Shown here: positions 7,985 to 15,892 of the stretch, piece after piece | Numbering within the stretch: the first letter of the stretch is position 1 | How the letters are laid out: each line of letters opens with the position of its first letter | Assembly: GCF_000012825.1 (NCBI RefSeq) | Contig: NC_009614.1 | Coordinates: 4,650,001 to 4,714,000, forward strand | DNA from: Phocaeicola vulgatus ATCC 8482 | Lineage (GTDB): Bacteria > Bacteroidota > Bacteroidia > Bacteroidales > Bacteroidaceae | Length of the DNA: 64,000 nt | Direction: 5' to 3' | Translations under genes and position numbers: made by a program | Notes under the pieces: generated by a model | The model's input: the letters and a program-made list of their open reading frames with translations, nothing else | Database searches by the model: none | What the model was told of the DNA's origin: nothing

Positions 7985-8312
7985 GATATTTCCTTTTCTT
8001 CTTTAATGATTATCTTTATAAAACGACGCAAAGATAATATACAAACATAAATAACAGCCACCATTTGCTGACAAAATGGCTTTCTTTATCACTTTACCTT
8101 GCTTCTCAACTGCAAACAAATTTTACAAAGGTTTAAACACATCTCGATATTCATTAAAATTATCTTCACAGATTTAAATTCATTTCATTTCCGGCTGACA
8201 TTTTGCCATCAGGCATATACTTTGCAAGAACATCAGTGTATTTCCAAAAACGACAAGATAAAAAAATCAAAAAGCAGTCTAGTAACAATTTAAAATATAG
8301 GAGATTATAATT
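7985..8312. promoter_or_regulatory. Divergent control region with TGnCAnnnTGnCA-like sites
   Basis: This region lies between the dehydrogenase gene (minus) and hsp20 (plus). TGACATTTTGCCA at 8196-8208 matches TGnCAnnnTGnCA exactly, and a near match lies at 8069-8081 on the minus strand. The first site lies immediately upstream of a TATAC-TTTG box (about 8216-8224). A similar site precedes clpB. Hsp20 has a ribosome site TAGGAG at about 8299-8304. No gene is seen here. Confidence 0.45.
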
Positions 8313-8750
8313 ATGATGCCGACTAGAAAGTATAACAATCAGAATTGGTTACCAAGTATTTTCAACGATTTCTTTGATAATGAATGGTTGACAAGAGCCA
8401 ACGCTACCGCCCCTGCAATTAATGTCATTGAAAGTGACAAAGATTATAAAGTAGAGGTTGCTGCTCCGGGTATGACTAAAGAAGATTTCAATATCCACAT
8501 CAGCGAAAACAACGAACTAGTGATCTCAATGGAGAAAAAGAATGAAATAAAAGAGGACGACCATCACAACAGAAGATATTTACGTCGTGAATTTTCTTAC
8601 TCTAAGTTCGAACAAGCTTTGATTCTTCCTGAAGATGTGGTTAAGGAAAAAATCAGCGCCAATGCCAGCAATGGTGTTCTGACCATTGATTTGCCTAAAC
8701 GCACTCCTGAAGAAAAAGCCAAAGTGAACAGAGTCATCGAAATTCATTAA
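8313..8750 (+). CDS. Hsp20/alpha-crystallin small heat-shock protein
   Basis: A 145-residue ATP-independent holdase that binds unfolding proteins in the cytosol. The alpha-crystallin domain spans about residues 35-130. It begins INVIESDKDYKVEVAAPGM, contains RRYLRREFSYSKF and ends with the family signature GVLTIDLPK (121-129). The C-terminal I-x-I anchor (IEI, 142-144) used for oligomer assembly is present. The double ATG (MMPTR) leaves a one-codon ambiguity in the start. It appears to be monocistronic. The upstream TGnCAnnnTGnCA-like sites, shared with clpB, suggest heat-shock control. Confidence 0.95.
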   Translation: MMPTRKYNNQNWLPSIFNDFFDNEWLTRANATAPAINVIESDKDYKVEVAAPGMTKEDFNIHISENNELVISMEKKNEIKEDDHHNRRYLRREFSYSKFEQALILPEDVVKEKISANASNGVLTIDLPKRTPEEKAKVNRVIEIH

Positions 8751-8769
8751 TCACAGATTTTGAATATTT

Positions 8770-8854
8770 ACAATCAGACAGTTTATAAGGTACATCTATA
8801 ACATGCTATTATTTTGCATGATATAAAAGTGTGCCTTATATATTGTCCGATTGT
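8770..8854. repeat. Large imperfect inverted repeat after hsp20
   Basis: Arms 8770-8793 and 8831-8854 match at 20 of 24 positions (ACAATC...TATAAGG). The 37-nt loop contains a second hairpin (CATGC 8802-8806 with GCATG 8816-8820). No clean T-run follows. It may be a terminator, a processed RNA structure or a small non-coding mobile remnant. Confidence 0.55.
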
Positions 8855-9096
8855 CATAAAATCAACATATTTGCATCAACACTTTCTGCGGATTTCCACC
8901 ATGCTTTTCAGCGTTTCTTCCCATCTTTCCCCTAAAAAAAGTCCACCTCTATTACAATTGAACTTCAAATTCAGGACAAAACTGAAAAAAGCCAGTTTAA
9001 ATTTTCCTTCAAAAAATGCTGAACAACATTAAAACAGAAACTAAGATGAGTAGGCTTCTTTTTTATTATACAAGCATTAAAATCACATATTTTTAG

Positions 9097-9104
9097 TATT
9101 TTTG
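9097..9104 (+). promoter_or_regulatory. -7 box TATTTTTG for the GtrA-SDR-VOC/GNAT genes
   Basis: TAnnTTTG match about 40 nt upstream of the GtrA start. The -33 element is poorly matched. Confidence 0.5.
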
Positions 9105-9144
9105 TACCCAAATTCACCATATAAAACAAACCAATAAAAAGAGG

Positions 9145-9534
9145 ATGAAAGCATCAGTACGTTTAGTTCGTTTTGCTACAATAGGAACCTTAAATTACCT
9201 TATTACCATGTTAGTGATATGGATTGTGATGAGTTACTTCTCATTCAAAGGAAAATATATAGTAGCAAATATTATGGCATATCTCATCGCTCAAACCCAT
9301 AATTTTATATGGAGCAAATATTGGATTTTTCCTTCCAGCAATCCCCAAAACAGTCTTTGGCAACAAATAATGCTCTTTTGTACCGCTTTTGGTATTGCCT
9401 ATGGCATACAACTTCTTTTTGTGATACTGATGATAGAAGCAATAGGAATCAAAGAATTTACAGCACAATTTATTGGAATAATAATATATGGAGCTGTTAA
9501 TTTTATGGTAAACAATAGAATAACATTCCGATAA
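9145..9534 (+). CDS. GtrA-family membrane protein
   Basis: A 129-residue protein with four predicted membrane segments and the GtrA-family features: FATIGTLNYLITMLV near the N terminus, HNFIWSKYWIF in the middle and GAVNFMVNNRITFR at the end. Family members are inner-membrane proteins linked to moving lipid-linked sugars (for example bactoprenol-glucosyl) across the membrane or to cell-surface polysaccharide modification. No glycosyltransferase lies beside it. It is followed after 16 nt by an SDR gene, so it is probably the first gene of a three-gene transcript. Confidence 0.85.
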   Translation: MKASVRLVRFATIGTLNYLITMLVIWIVMSYFSFKGKYIVANIMAYLIAQTHNFIWSKYWIFPSSNPQNSLWQQIMLFCTAFGIAYGIQLLFVILMIEAIGIKEFTAQFIGIIIYGAVNFMVNNRITFR

Positions 9535-9550
9535 ATATATTTCAAAACTT

Positions 9551-10426
9551 ATGGCAGACAATTATATAGAAAGGCAATACGAACAATATGAAGCCCGAAA
9601 GGCTGCATGGGAAAAAAAATGTAAACAAGGAAAGAAGAAAACGATTTCCGTCAAGCTTCAACCAAAGGACCTGACAGACAATACAATCAAACTTCCTAGA
9701 AAAGCATTCATCACAGGAGGTGCCGATGGCATAGGGAGAAACATTGTGAAAGCTTTCTGCAACTCACAATACCAAGTCGCCTTTTGTGACAAAAATGAGG
9801 ATTTAGGAATACAGACAGCCAAAGAGACCGGAGCAATTTTTTATCATGCCGATGTAAGTAATAAAGAATCCCTTGAGAACTGTATGCACGAGCTTTTTGA
9901 AAAGTGGGGGGATATGGACATCATTATTAACAATGCCGGAATAAGCGAATTTTCTCCCATCACGGAAACCAGCGTGGAAGATTTTGATAAAATTTTGTCC
10001 ATCAATCTGCGCCCTGTATTTATCACCTCACGCACATTAGCTTTGCATCGCAAATCCCAAGCAGAAAATCACCCGTATGGCAGAATTATCAATATCTGTT
10101 CCACCCGTTATTTAATGAGCGAACCGGGAAGCGAAAGCTATGCGGCTTCCAAAGGAGGAATCTATTCACTGACCCATGCACTTGCTTTATCTCTTGCCGA
10201 CTTTCATATCACCGTAAACTGTATTTCGCCGGGATGGATTCAGACCAATGATTACGAACGGCTACGCCCAGAAGATCATGCCCAACATCCATCAAGACGA
10301 GTAGGCAAACCAGAAGACATAGCACGTATGTGTTTATTTTTATGTCAAGAAGAGAACGACTTCATCAATGGACAAAATATCATCATCGATGGTGGAATGA
10401 CCAAAAAGATGATTTATTTAGAATAA
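9551..10426 (+). CDS. Short-chain dehydrogenase/reductase with N-terminal extension
   Basis: A 291-residue classical SDR with the coenzyme turn TGGADGIG (55-62), NNAG (127-130) and the catalytic Ser184, Tyr197 and Lys201 (SYAASKGG). It ends with the usual SDR tail FINGQNIIIDGGM. About 50 charged residues precede the Rossmann fold (starts MADNYIERQYEQYEARKAAW), which is longer than typical SDRs and may be a separate binding or oligomer segment. It should reduce a carbonyl or oxidise an alcohol with NAD(P)H in the cytosol; the substrate is unknown. It probably shares a transcript with its two neighbours. Confidence 0.88.
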   Translation: MADNYIERQYEQYEARKAAWEKKCKQGKKKTISVKLQPKDLTDNTIKLPRKAFITGGADGIGRNIVKAFCNSQYQVAFCDKNEDLGIQTAKETGAIFYHADVSNKESLENCMHELFEKWGDMDIIINNAGISEFSPITETSVEDFDKILSINLRPVFITSRTLALHRKSQAENHPYGRIINICSTRYLMSEPGSESYAASKGGIYSLTHALALSLADFHITVNCISPGWIQTNDYERLRPEDHAQHPSRRVGKPEDIARMCLFLCQEENDFINGQNIIIDGGMTKKMIYLE

Positions 10427-10468
10427 AACGAACTAAAGAAAATATCTATAATGAATAAATAATCACTC

Positions 10469-11410
10469 ATGAAAATACATCATATCGCCATTTGGACATT
10501 TCATCTGGAAAAGCTAAGGGAATTTTATACTCGTTACTTTAACGGAACAAGTAATGAAAAATACATTAATTCCCAAAAAGGTTTTGAATCTTACTTCATT
10601 TCATTTGAAAGTGGTGCTACATTAGAGTTGATGAGTAGGATTGACGTGCAAAATATCCCGATAGAAGAAAACAGACCGGGATTGACCCATCTAGCTTTTT
10701 CTTTTGAAAGCCAAAAAGCTGTCTTATCACTAACGGAACAGCTACGTACTAAAGGATACCATATCGTAGGTGAACCTCGCATTTCAGGAGATGGCTATTT
10801 TGAAAGTGTGATACTAGATCCAGACGGAAACCGGATAGAGTGTGTTTACAAAAAAGAGCAGGAATGCCCTCCTGAGGGAAATCATGTAATAGAAACTGAG
10901 CGACTTATTTTACGTCCTTTTACAGAGAATGATACGGAAGCTGTTTTTAACTGTTGCCAGAATCCCAACCTAGGAAATAATGCTGGTTGGAAACCTCATG
11001 ACACACTGGAAGAATCTCTGAAAATTCTTCAAACAATATTTATACCACAAAAAGACACATGGGCCATCACTAGAAAGGAAGACCGGCTTCTGATAGGAGC
11101 TATAGGAATTCTACCAGACCCAAAGAGAGAGAATTCAAATGCCGGAATGATAGGTTATTGGTTAGATGAAGCCCAATGGGGAAAAGGATATATGTCTGAA
11201 GCCGTCTGTGCTGTCTTGGACTATGGCTTCAACAAACTAGGATTAACCTTGATCAGTGCAAATTGTTATCCTCAAAACAAACGTTCACAACATGTTTTGG
11301 AGAAAATGGGGTTTACATACGAAGGCATTCTCCATCAAGCCGAAGTTAGCTATGATGACAAAATATATGATCATTTGTGTTATTACTTAGAGAAAAACAA
11401 CCTAAAATAA
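10469..11410 (+). CDS. Fusion: VOC/glyoxalase-like domain + GNAT acetyltransferase
   Basis: A 313-residue two-domain protein. Residues 1-128 form a vicinal-oxygen-chelate domain with likely metal ligands His5, Glu53, His74 and Glu124 in the expected spacing. Residues about 141-313 form a RimJ/RimL-type GNAT N-acetyltransferase, starting with the classic ETERLILRPF and containing the acetyl-CoA segment QWGKGYMSEAV and the NKRSQHVLEKMGF helix. Both domains look complete, so a single polypeptide would combine a metal-dependent lyase or resistance-type domain with acetyl transfer. The frame is continuous across the junction (KKEQECPPEGNHV linker). The substrate is unknown. Confidence 0.88.
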   Translation: MKIHHIAIWTFHLEKLREFYTRYFNGTSNEKYINSQKGFESYFISFESGATLELMSRIDVQNIPIEENRPGLTHLAFSFESQKAVLSLTEQLRTKGYHIVGEPRISGDGYFESVILDPDGNRIECVYKKEQECPPEGNHVIETERLILRPFTENDTEAVFNCCQNPNLGNNAGWKPHDTLEESLKILQTIFIPQKDTWAITRKEDRLLIGAIGILPDPKRENSNAGMIGYWLDEAQWGKGYMSEAVCAVLDYGFNKLGLTLISANCYPQNKRSQHVLEKMGFTYEGILHQAEVSYDDKIYDHLCYYLEKNNLK

Positions 11411-11522
11411 GTTTTTCATTTTTACACAATCTCAAATGCCTATTCTATTTCATCATTAATTTTGTTAATCCCTAACTTCCCCCAAAGGATATATACGTGT
11501 CTAAAAAAATCAAAACAAAGCA

Positions 11523-11557
11523 ATCGTTCTTGGGTAAAACATTTATCCAAGAACGAT
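11523..11557. terminator. Convergent terminator between VOC-GNAT and MaoC genes
   Basis: A 14-bp stem (11523-11536 with 11544-11557, one G-T pair) has a 7-nt loop. On the plus strand it is followed by AAAAAT; on the minus strand by TGCTTTGTTTTGATTTTTTT. It best serves the minus-strand MaoC gene and may act in both directions. Confidence 0.7.
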
Positions 11558-11600
11558 AAAAATACACCTTATTCTTCTTCGGAGATTATTTCTCATAAAA

Positions 11601-12065
11601 TCAATTGAAATAATACAAGAAGATAGCGATGCCTTCAAGTGCCTTCTTCGGTTGGTCTTTTATCTCAATTGTAAATTTAATTTCAGCCTTGGCTACGCCA
11701 CGCAAGTTCTGTAAAGAATGAAGACTTGCTACCATACGGATACTCTGACCTGCTAGGACAGCCTGTCCAAATTTCATCTTGTCCATACCATAGTTGATCA
11801 TCATTTTCAGATTATTCACTTCTATAATCTGGTTCCACATATGTGGAAGCAACGAAAGGGTCAGGTAACCATGTACAATAGTACTATGATAAGGACTTTC
11901 CACTTTAGCACGTTCTGTATCTACATGAATCCACTGATGATCCAAGGTAGCATCTGCAAAAAGATTAATTCGGTCTTGCGACACTTCCACATAGTCGGAA
12001 ATTCCAATCTGCCGTCCTAGCAGCTTCTCAAAATCCTCGTACGAATTAACAACAACTTTATCCAT
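11601..12065 (-). CDS. MaoC-like (R)-specific enoyl hydratase
   Basis: A 154-residue single hot-dog-fold protein. The hydratase signature FADATLDHQWIHVD places the catalytic Asp42 and His47, and IVHGYLTLSLLP follows as in MaoC/PhaJ proteins. It should add water to a 2-enoyl-thioester (CoA or acyl carrier protein). There is no signal peptide. It stands alone and is divergent from the YgbA-like gene. Its -7 box TATTTTTG (12110-12103, minus) lies only 14 nt from the opposing -7 box, so the two promoters may interfere. Confidence 0.88.
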   Translation of the reverse strand: MDKVVVNSYEDFEKLLGRQIGISDYVEVSQDRINLFADATLDHQWIHVDTERAKVESPYHSTIVHGYLTLSLLPHMWNQIIEVNNLKMMINYGMDKMKFGQAVLAGQSIRMVASLHSLQNLRGVAKAEIKFTIEIKDQPKKALEGIAIFLYYFN

Positions 12066-12102
12066 TATCTCTTTGTTTTAAAGGTTATACACTAATTGAA
12101 TA

Positions 12103-12132
12103 CAAAAATAAGAAAAAATAGTCCTATATTTG
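12103..12132. promoter_or_regulatory. Back-to-back promoters of MaoC and YgbA-like genes
   Basis: TATTTTTG on the minus strand (12110-12103) and TATATTTG on the plus strand (12125-12132) face away from each other, 14 nt apart. The plus box shows that the in-frame ATG at 12130 cannot be the YgbA-like start. Confidence 0.6.
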
Positions 12133-12162
12133 CACTTTATTCACACGAAAACTTCATTACAG

Positions 12163-12456
12163 ATGAGAATTATCGAAAGAGAACAGCGTACCGCAGAACA
12201 AATGATCCGAATTTATTGTCGGTACAAGGAAGGCAATAAAGAGCTTTGCCCAACCTGTCGGCAGTTATTGCAATATGCACATAACCGGTTAAAGCATTGT
12301 ACATTTGGTGAACAAAAAAAGACTTGCCGCAACTGTCCCATACATTGTTATAAACCAGAAATGAAGAAACGAATACAAGAAGTAATGCGGTATGCTGGTC
12401 CACGAATGTTTTTTTTTCATCCCATAACAACTATCAAGCATTTCATTCATCAATAA
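12163..12456 (+). CDS. YgbA-like (nitrous oxide-stimulated promoter family) protein
   Basis: A 97-residue cytosolic protein with the family's conserved layout: E-x-x-T near the start (EREQRTAEQMIRIYC), CPTC then LLQYAHNRLKHCTFG, then CRNCPIHCYKPEMK, and GPRMFFFHP. Six or more conserved Cys suggest a metal or Fe-S site. Relatives in proteobacteria are induced by nitric oxide; here that is only a hint. The start at 12163 is set by the promoter box at 12125-12132. The alkyltransferase-like gene follows after 5 nt, so the two are likely cotranscribed. Confidence 0.85.
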   Translation: MRIIEREQRTAEQMIRIYCRYKEGNKELCPTCRQLLQYAHNRLKHCTFGEQKKTCRNCPIHCYKPEMKKRIQEVMRYAGPRMFFFHPITTIKHFIHQ

Positions 12457-12461
12457 ACAGA

Positions 12462-12815
12462 ATGGACAGAGCACAGTTTTATAAAGAAGTATATAGCATT
12501 ACAAAAGAAATCCCCTACGGCAATGTTTTTACTTACGGAAAAATAGCACAACTTATAGGTAATCCCCAATATTCACGAATGGTAGGACAGGCTTTATCTC
12601 ATGCACCAAAAGAAGAAGACCTTCCTTGCCACCGGATAGTAAACAGCCAAGGAAGACTAGTTCCCAGCTGGCAGAAACAAAAAGAATTATTGGAAAAAGA
12701 AGGAATCACCTTCAAGCGCAATGGATGCGTCAACATGTCCAAACACTTATGGGACATTACTGGTTCACTCACATCGACAATAGGTATTAGCCCCACAAGT
12801 GCAACGTGGCAATAA
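12462..12815 (+). CDS. MGMT/ATL-family DNA alkyl-damage protein
   Basis: A 117-residue single-domain relative of O6-alkylguanine-DNA alkyltransferase. It contains IPYGNVFTYGKIAQL, the Arg-finger segment SRMVGQAL (Arg39) and the active-site motif PCHR (55-58) with its Cys. The AGT N-terminal domain is absent, as in alkyltransferase-like proteins. Those usually lack the Cys, so this protein could either transfer alkyl groups or only flag damage. The C terminus runs 51 nt into the convergent phosphatase-like gene. Cotranscription with the YgbA-like gene fits a nitrosative or alkylation stress role (inference). Confidence 0.85.
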   Translation: MDRAQFYKEVYSITKEIPYGNVFTYGKIAQLIGNPQYSRMVGQALSHAPKEEDLPCHRIVNSQGRLVPSWQKQKELLEKEGITFKRNGCVNMSKHLWDITGSLTSTIGISPTSATWQ

Positions 12816-13238
12816 TTGCTCACTCAGTTCGTCCCGATAAAACTCATATAATTCACGATACATCGTTTCATAAAGTTCGGAAATACGATGTTCCAATTCT
12901 GTTTCATCCTCATAAATATGCTGAAACGGGTCATCAAAAGAAAAATGCTTCCAGTTTTTCACTTCCTTATTAAAATCACCCTCCACTTCCTTTGCTTCTT
13001 CACAAAGAGTAATCACATAGTCCCATGGTTGATGGCAATATATATCCACATCACTAGCTTTCTTACGAGAGCAATCATATCCATTCTGTTCCATCACCCC
13101 TACCACTGAAGATGGTACCACTCTTCCCGGCAGAACTCCAGAGGTAAATATCTTTGTCCCATATCCAAAAGAAGATAATATCTTCTGTGCCATACGACTA
13201 CGACATATGTCACTATTACTCACCAATAAAATATTCAT
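12765..13238 (-). CDS. LMW phosphatase / ArsC-like protein, nucleophile Cys replaced by Ser
   Basis: A 157-residue protein of the low-molecular-weight tyrosine phosphatase / arsenate reductase fold. The N terminus MNILLVSNSDICRSRMAQ aligns with the family P-loop, in which a CX5R motif supplies the nucleophile. Here the Cys position is Ser7 (codon AGT), while Arg13 is kept. The later DP motif (FDDP) is present. The C-terminal tail CTCGANTYCRC is a Cys cluster that might bind metal. Loss of the nucleophile suggests a binding or regulatory role, not catalysis. I use M10 of the longer frame as start because it aligns with the family. Confidence 0.82.
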   Translation of the reverse strand: MNILLVSNSDICRSRMAQKILSSFGYGTKIFTSGVLPGRVVPSSVVGVMEQNGYDCSRKKASDVDIYCHQPWDYVITLCEEAKEVEGDFNKEVKNWKHFSFDDPFQHIYEDETELEHRISELYETMYRELYEFYRDELSEQLLPRCTCGANTYCRCE

Positions 13239-13448
13239 CGCTATTCCTATATTTAAATTCAACAATTATTTTCATTCATCCCTACTAACATAAAACACTC
13301 TCAAAGTATAAACTAATATCCGATATCCAGCCCCATTCAAGTGCAAATCATCAATGGGCAAATTAGAGTTCAATTTATCATTCAACAACAATTTATCGAA
13401 CACGTCTAAAATCACCAATAAATGAGATTTTAAGTTTTCCTTTCATAC

Positions 13449-13655
13449 CTACCTCTTCACCAGTTTTTTTGGAGAGCCACTCCATGAACACCCCAAACAA
13501 TAAATAATAGTTAAATCAAACCCTTCCATATTCTCTTCCAAATTTTTCGGTACCACTTCCCCTTCATCCGATACATAAACTAACAACCTTTCTTTCTTCT
13601 CATTTTTAACGTATAACCCTGCAATTTTGCATTGCGGACACAACAATTTTCTCAT
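13449..13655 (-). CDS. Small zinc-ribbon-like hypothetical protein (68 aa)
   Basis: Starts MRKLLCPQCKIAGLYVKN and later has YCLGCSWSG, so two CxxC pairs about 44 residues apart could bind zinc. There is no signal peptide or membrane segment. The gene stands alone between the phosphatase-like gene and a divergent pair on the plus strand. No specific family is recognised. Confidence 0.65.
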   Translation of the reverse strand: MRKLLCPQCKIAGLYVKNEKKERLLVYVSDEGEVVPKNLEENMEGFDLTIIYCLGCSWSGSPKKLVKR

Positions 13656-13755
13656 ATCTATTTTCTCTTTTTATCCAAAACAACAAATTAACATCCAATT
13701 TTTCTTATAAATTTGCGGCAAAAATACGAAAAAAAACAGTTGAATAGCATCTGTA

Positions 13756-14157
13756 ATGAATTTGCACAACATAAAAAGATTATTGGAAAGAAAATGCCTA
13801 TCTTTGCCCAAGAATATAAAATCGCAAAATAAAAGTGTAGCTATGGAAATAAAATTAGACAGAAAAAAAAATCATATTGCGGCATCTGATTACAAAGAAC
13901 AAACAACCGTCATAAAAACAACTAGCGATTTCAAAATAGGGAACAATGTAGACACGAACAAAATAGAAGGGAATTATATGGTAAAAAGAGAGAAAGAAAC
14001 GCTTATAAAAATAATAGAACTTCGCAAATCTCAACGCGATATTATCCTAACTTTAAATCGTATCTCTATATTCCCCTTACAGACTGAAAAGCAGTCAACT
14101 GAAGTATTACAGGAATTAAACAAAAACTTTATCATTCATTCCGAGTTGTCCGCATAG
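13756..14157 (+). CDS. Hypothetical protein coupled to RluA-type synthase
   Basis: A basic, hydrophilic protein of 133 residues with no signal peptide. The last 60 residues (VKREKETLIKIIELRKSQRD...) look helical. Its stop overlaps the start of the next gene by one base (TAGTG), which suggests translational coupling. Two promoter boxes are possible: TAAATTTG at 13708-13715, which fits the start at 13756, and TATCTTTG at 13799-13806, which would favour the internal ATG at 13843 (MEIKLDRKK) and a 104-residue product. Function unknown. Confidence 0.6.
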   Translation: MNLHNIKRLLERKCLSLPKNIKSQNKSVAMEIKLDRKKNHIAASDYKEQTTVIKTTSDFKIGNNVDTNKIEGNYMVKREKETLIKIIELRKSQRDIILTLNRISIFPLQTEKQSTEVLQELNKNFIIHSELSA

Positions 14158-15827
14158 TGACCTCACAAGAAAAACAAATCATTAGCAACTATATTAAACG
14201 AACTATGATACATTTTTTTAAGAATTCCATTACCACTATAAAGTTACCCGATAAGTTCACTTATCCTTTTCACTATACCCCTCATCCACTTTGCATAATA
14301 GCGACTAAAGAAGTACAAGCCTATCTGACAAGTCAATCCCAATGGCAAAAAGAATTGCAACAAGGAAAAATGTTTGGTGTCCTAATTGTACAAACACCCG
14401 AGAATAAAATAGGTTATTTGGCTGCATTTTCAGGAACATTGGCTGGTAAAAACTGTCATCCTTTCTTCGTCCCGCCAATTTATGATTTGTTACAACCACA
14501 GGGATTCTTCAAAATAGAGGAAAAACGTATATCCGCCATCAATGTATGCATTAAAAAGACACAGAACGACCCTCGTTACATAGATCTACTCCGACAAATT
14601 GAAAAAGAAAAAATACAATCCCAGCAGGAATTGACTGAAGCTAAAGAGTTTTTCAAATCCGCTAAAAAAAACAGAGAAATCCGGCGCAAGACAGGAATTC
14701 CCGACGCAAAGGAGTTAGCTGCAATGATACGTGAAAGCCAGTTTCAAAAAGCTGAATTAAAACGCATGGAAAAAATATGGAAAGAAAAAATCGCTTCACT
14801 ACAAGCAGAAGCCGATACTTTCATCACAAAAATAGAAACGATGAAGATAGAAAGGAAAAAACGTTCTGCCACTTTACAAAGAAAGCTGTTTGAGCAGTTT
14901 CAAATACTAAACGCCCATGGAGAAACAAAAGATTTATGTCGTATTTTTGCACAAACTATACAAAAATTTCCTCCTGCCGGAGCCGGTGAATGTGCAGCTC
15001 CCAAATTACTCCAATATGCCTATAAGCATCAATTAAAACCTATTGCTATGGCAGAATTCTGGTGGGGAGATTCTCCAAAAGCAGAAATAAGACATCATGG
15101 ATACTACTATCCTGCATGTAAAGGAAAATGCGGACCTATCCTGGGACATATGTTACAGGGACTGGAAGTGGAAGAAAATCCCTTGTTAAAAAAACATTAT
15201 CATGAAATGCCATTAGAGATAGTATATGAAGATAATTACCTAGTCGTAATCAACAAACCAGCAGGAATGCTCTCGGTTCCAGGAAAAGGAGAAATAGACT
15301 CTGTCTATCAACATATAAAAATACTTTATCCAGATGCCACAGGTCCTCTGATAGTCCACCGATTGGATATGGCTACTTCCGGTGTGTTATTAATAGCCAA
15401 AAACAAAGAAGTACATCAGCACCTGCAAGCACAATTCAAGAATAGAATGATAAAGAAACGATATATTGCCTTATTGGATGGCAAGATTTCTTCTAAAGAA
15501 GGAACCATAATACTCCCCCTCCGTATGGATCCTCTTGACAGACCCAGACAAGTAGTAGACCATGAACATGGAAAAACCGCTATCACACAATATCAGGTTT
15601 TAAACGAACAAGAAGGAAACACACTTATTGCCTTTTATCCATTGACAGGACGGACACACCAATTAAGAGTACATGCCGCCCATCCGGAAGGATTACATTG
15701 TCCTATACGAGGAGATGAACTCTACGGACAAAAAGCAGACAGACTTTATTTACATGCTGAAAGTCTAGAGTTTGTTCACCCTGTAACAAAAGAAATAATT
15801 TTTGTAGAAAAGAAAAGTAATTTCTAA
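14157..15827 (+). CDS. RluA-family pseudouridine synthase with long N-terminal region
   Basis: A 556-residue protein. Residues about 355-556 form the RluA catalytic domain: VYEDNYLVVINKPAGMLSVP, the catalytic motif HRLDMATSGVLL (Asp near residue 403), then YPLTGRTHQLRVHAAHP. It converts uridine to pseudouridine in rRNA or tRNA. The first 350 residues hold a conserved-looking front part (KMFGVLIVQTPENKIGYLAAF), a long basic coiled coil (about 140-250) and a Cys/Trp-rich segment (AEFWWGDSP, YPACKGKCGP). This layout is usual for a Bacteroidetes subgroup, not for E. coli RluA. The GTG start overlaps the previous stop; ATG at codon 17 is an alternative. Confidence 0.88.
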   Translation: MTSQEKQIISNYIKRTMIHFFKNSITTIKLPDKFTYPFHYTPHPLCIIATKEVQAYLTSQSQWQKELQQGKMFGVLIVQTPENKIGYLAAFSGTLAGKNCHPFFVPPIYDLLQPQGFFKIEEKRISAINVCIKKTQNDPRYIDLLRQIEKEKIQSQQELTEAKEFFKSAKKNREIRRKTGIPDAKELAAMIRESQFQKAELKRMEKIWKEKIASLQAEADTFITKIETMKIERKKRSATLQRKLFEQFQILNAHGETKDLCRIFAQTIQKFPPAGAGECAAPKLLQYAYKHQLKPIAMAEFWWGDSPKAEIRHHGYYYPACKGKCGPILGHMLQGLEVEENPLLKKHYHEMPLEIVYEDNYLVVINKPAGMLSVPGKGEIDSVYQHIKILYPDATGPLIVHRLDMATSGVLLIAKNKEVHQHLQAQFKNRMIKKRYIALLDGKISSKEGTIILPLRMDPLDRPRQVVDHEHGKTAITQYQVLNEQEGNTLIAFYPLTGRTHQLRVHAAHPEGLHCPIRGDELYGQKADRLYLHAESLEFVHPVTKEIIFVEKKSNF

Positions 15828-15855
15828 TAGTTTTTGCTCAGAAAATTTATCTGTG

Positions 15856-15880
15856 GGTGCTGAAAGTTTTTTTCAGCACC
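15856..15880. terminator. Convergent hairpin after the RluA gene
   Basis: A perfect 10-bp stem GGTGCTGAAA / TTTCAGCACC has a 5-nt loop. It lies between convergent genes. No T-run follows, so intrinsic termination is likely but not certain. Confidence 0.5.
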
Positions 15881-15892
15881 TCACACACCAAA

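Larger units (their letters stand above)
8751..9144. other. Intergenic stretch between hsp20 and GtrA gene
   Basis: It contains the inverted repeat at 8770-8854 and a plus-strand -7 box TATTTTTG at 9097-9104. A 72-codon frame at 8814-9032 has no plausible start context or family and is not called. Nothing else is seen. Confidence 0.5.

Noticed and set aside
8814-9032. 72-codon frame after hsp20
   Set aside because: It begins inside the inverted repeat, has no ribosome site and no family resemblance.
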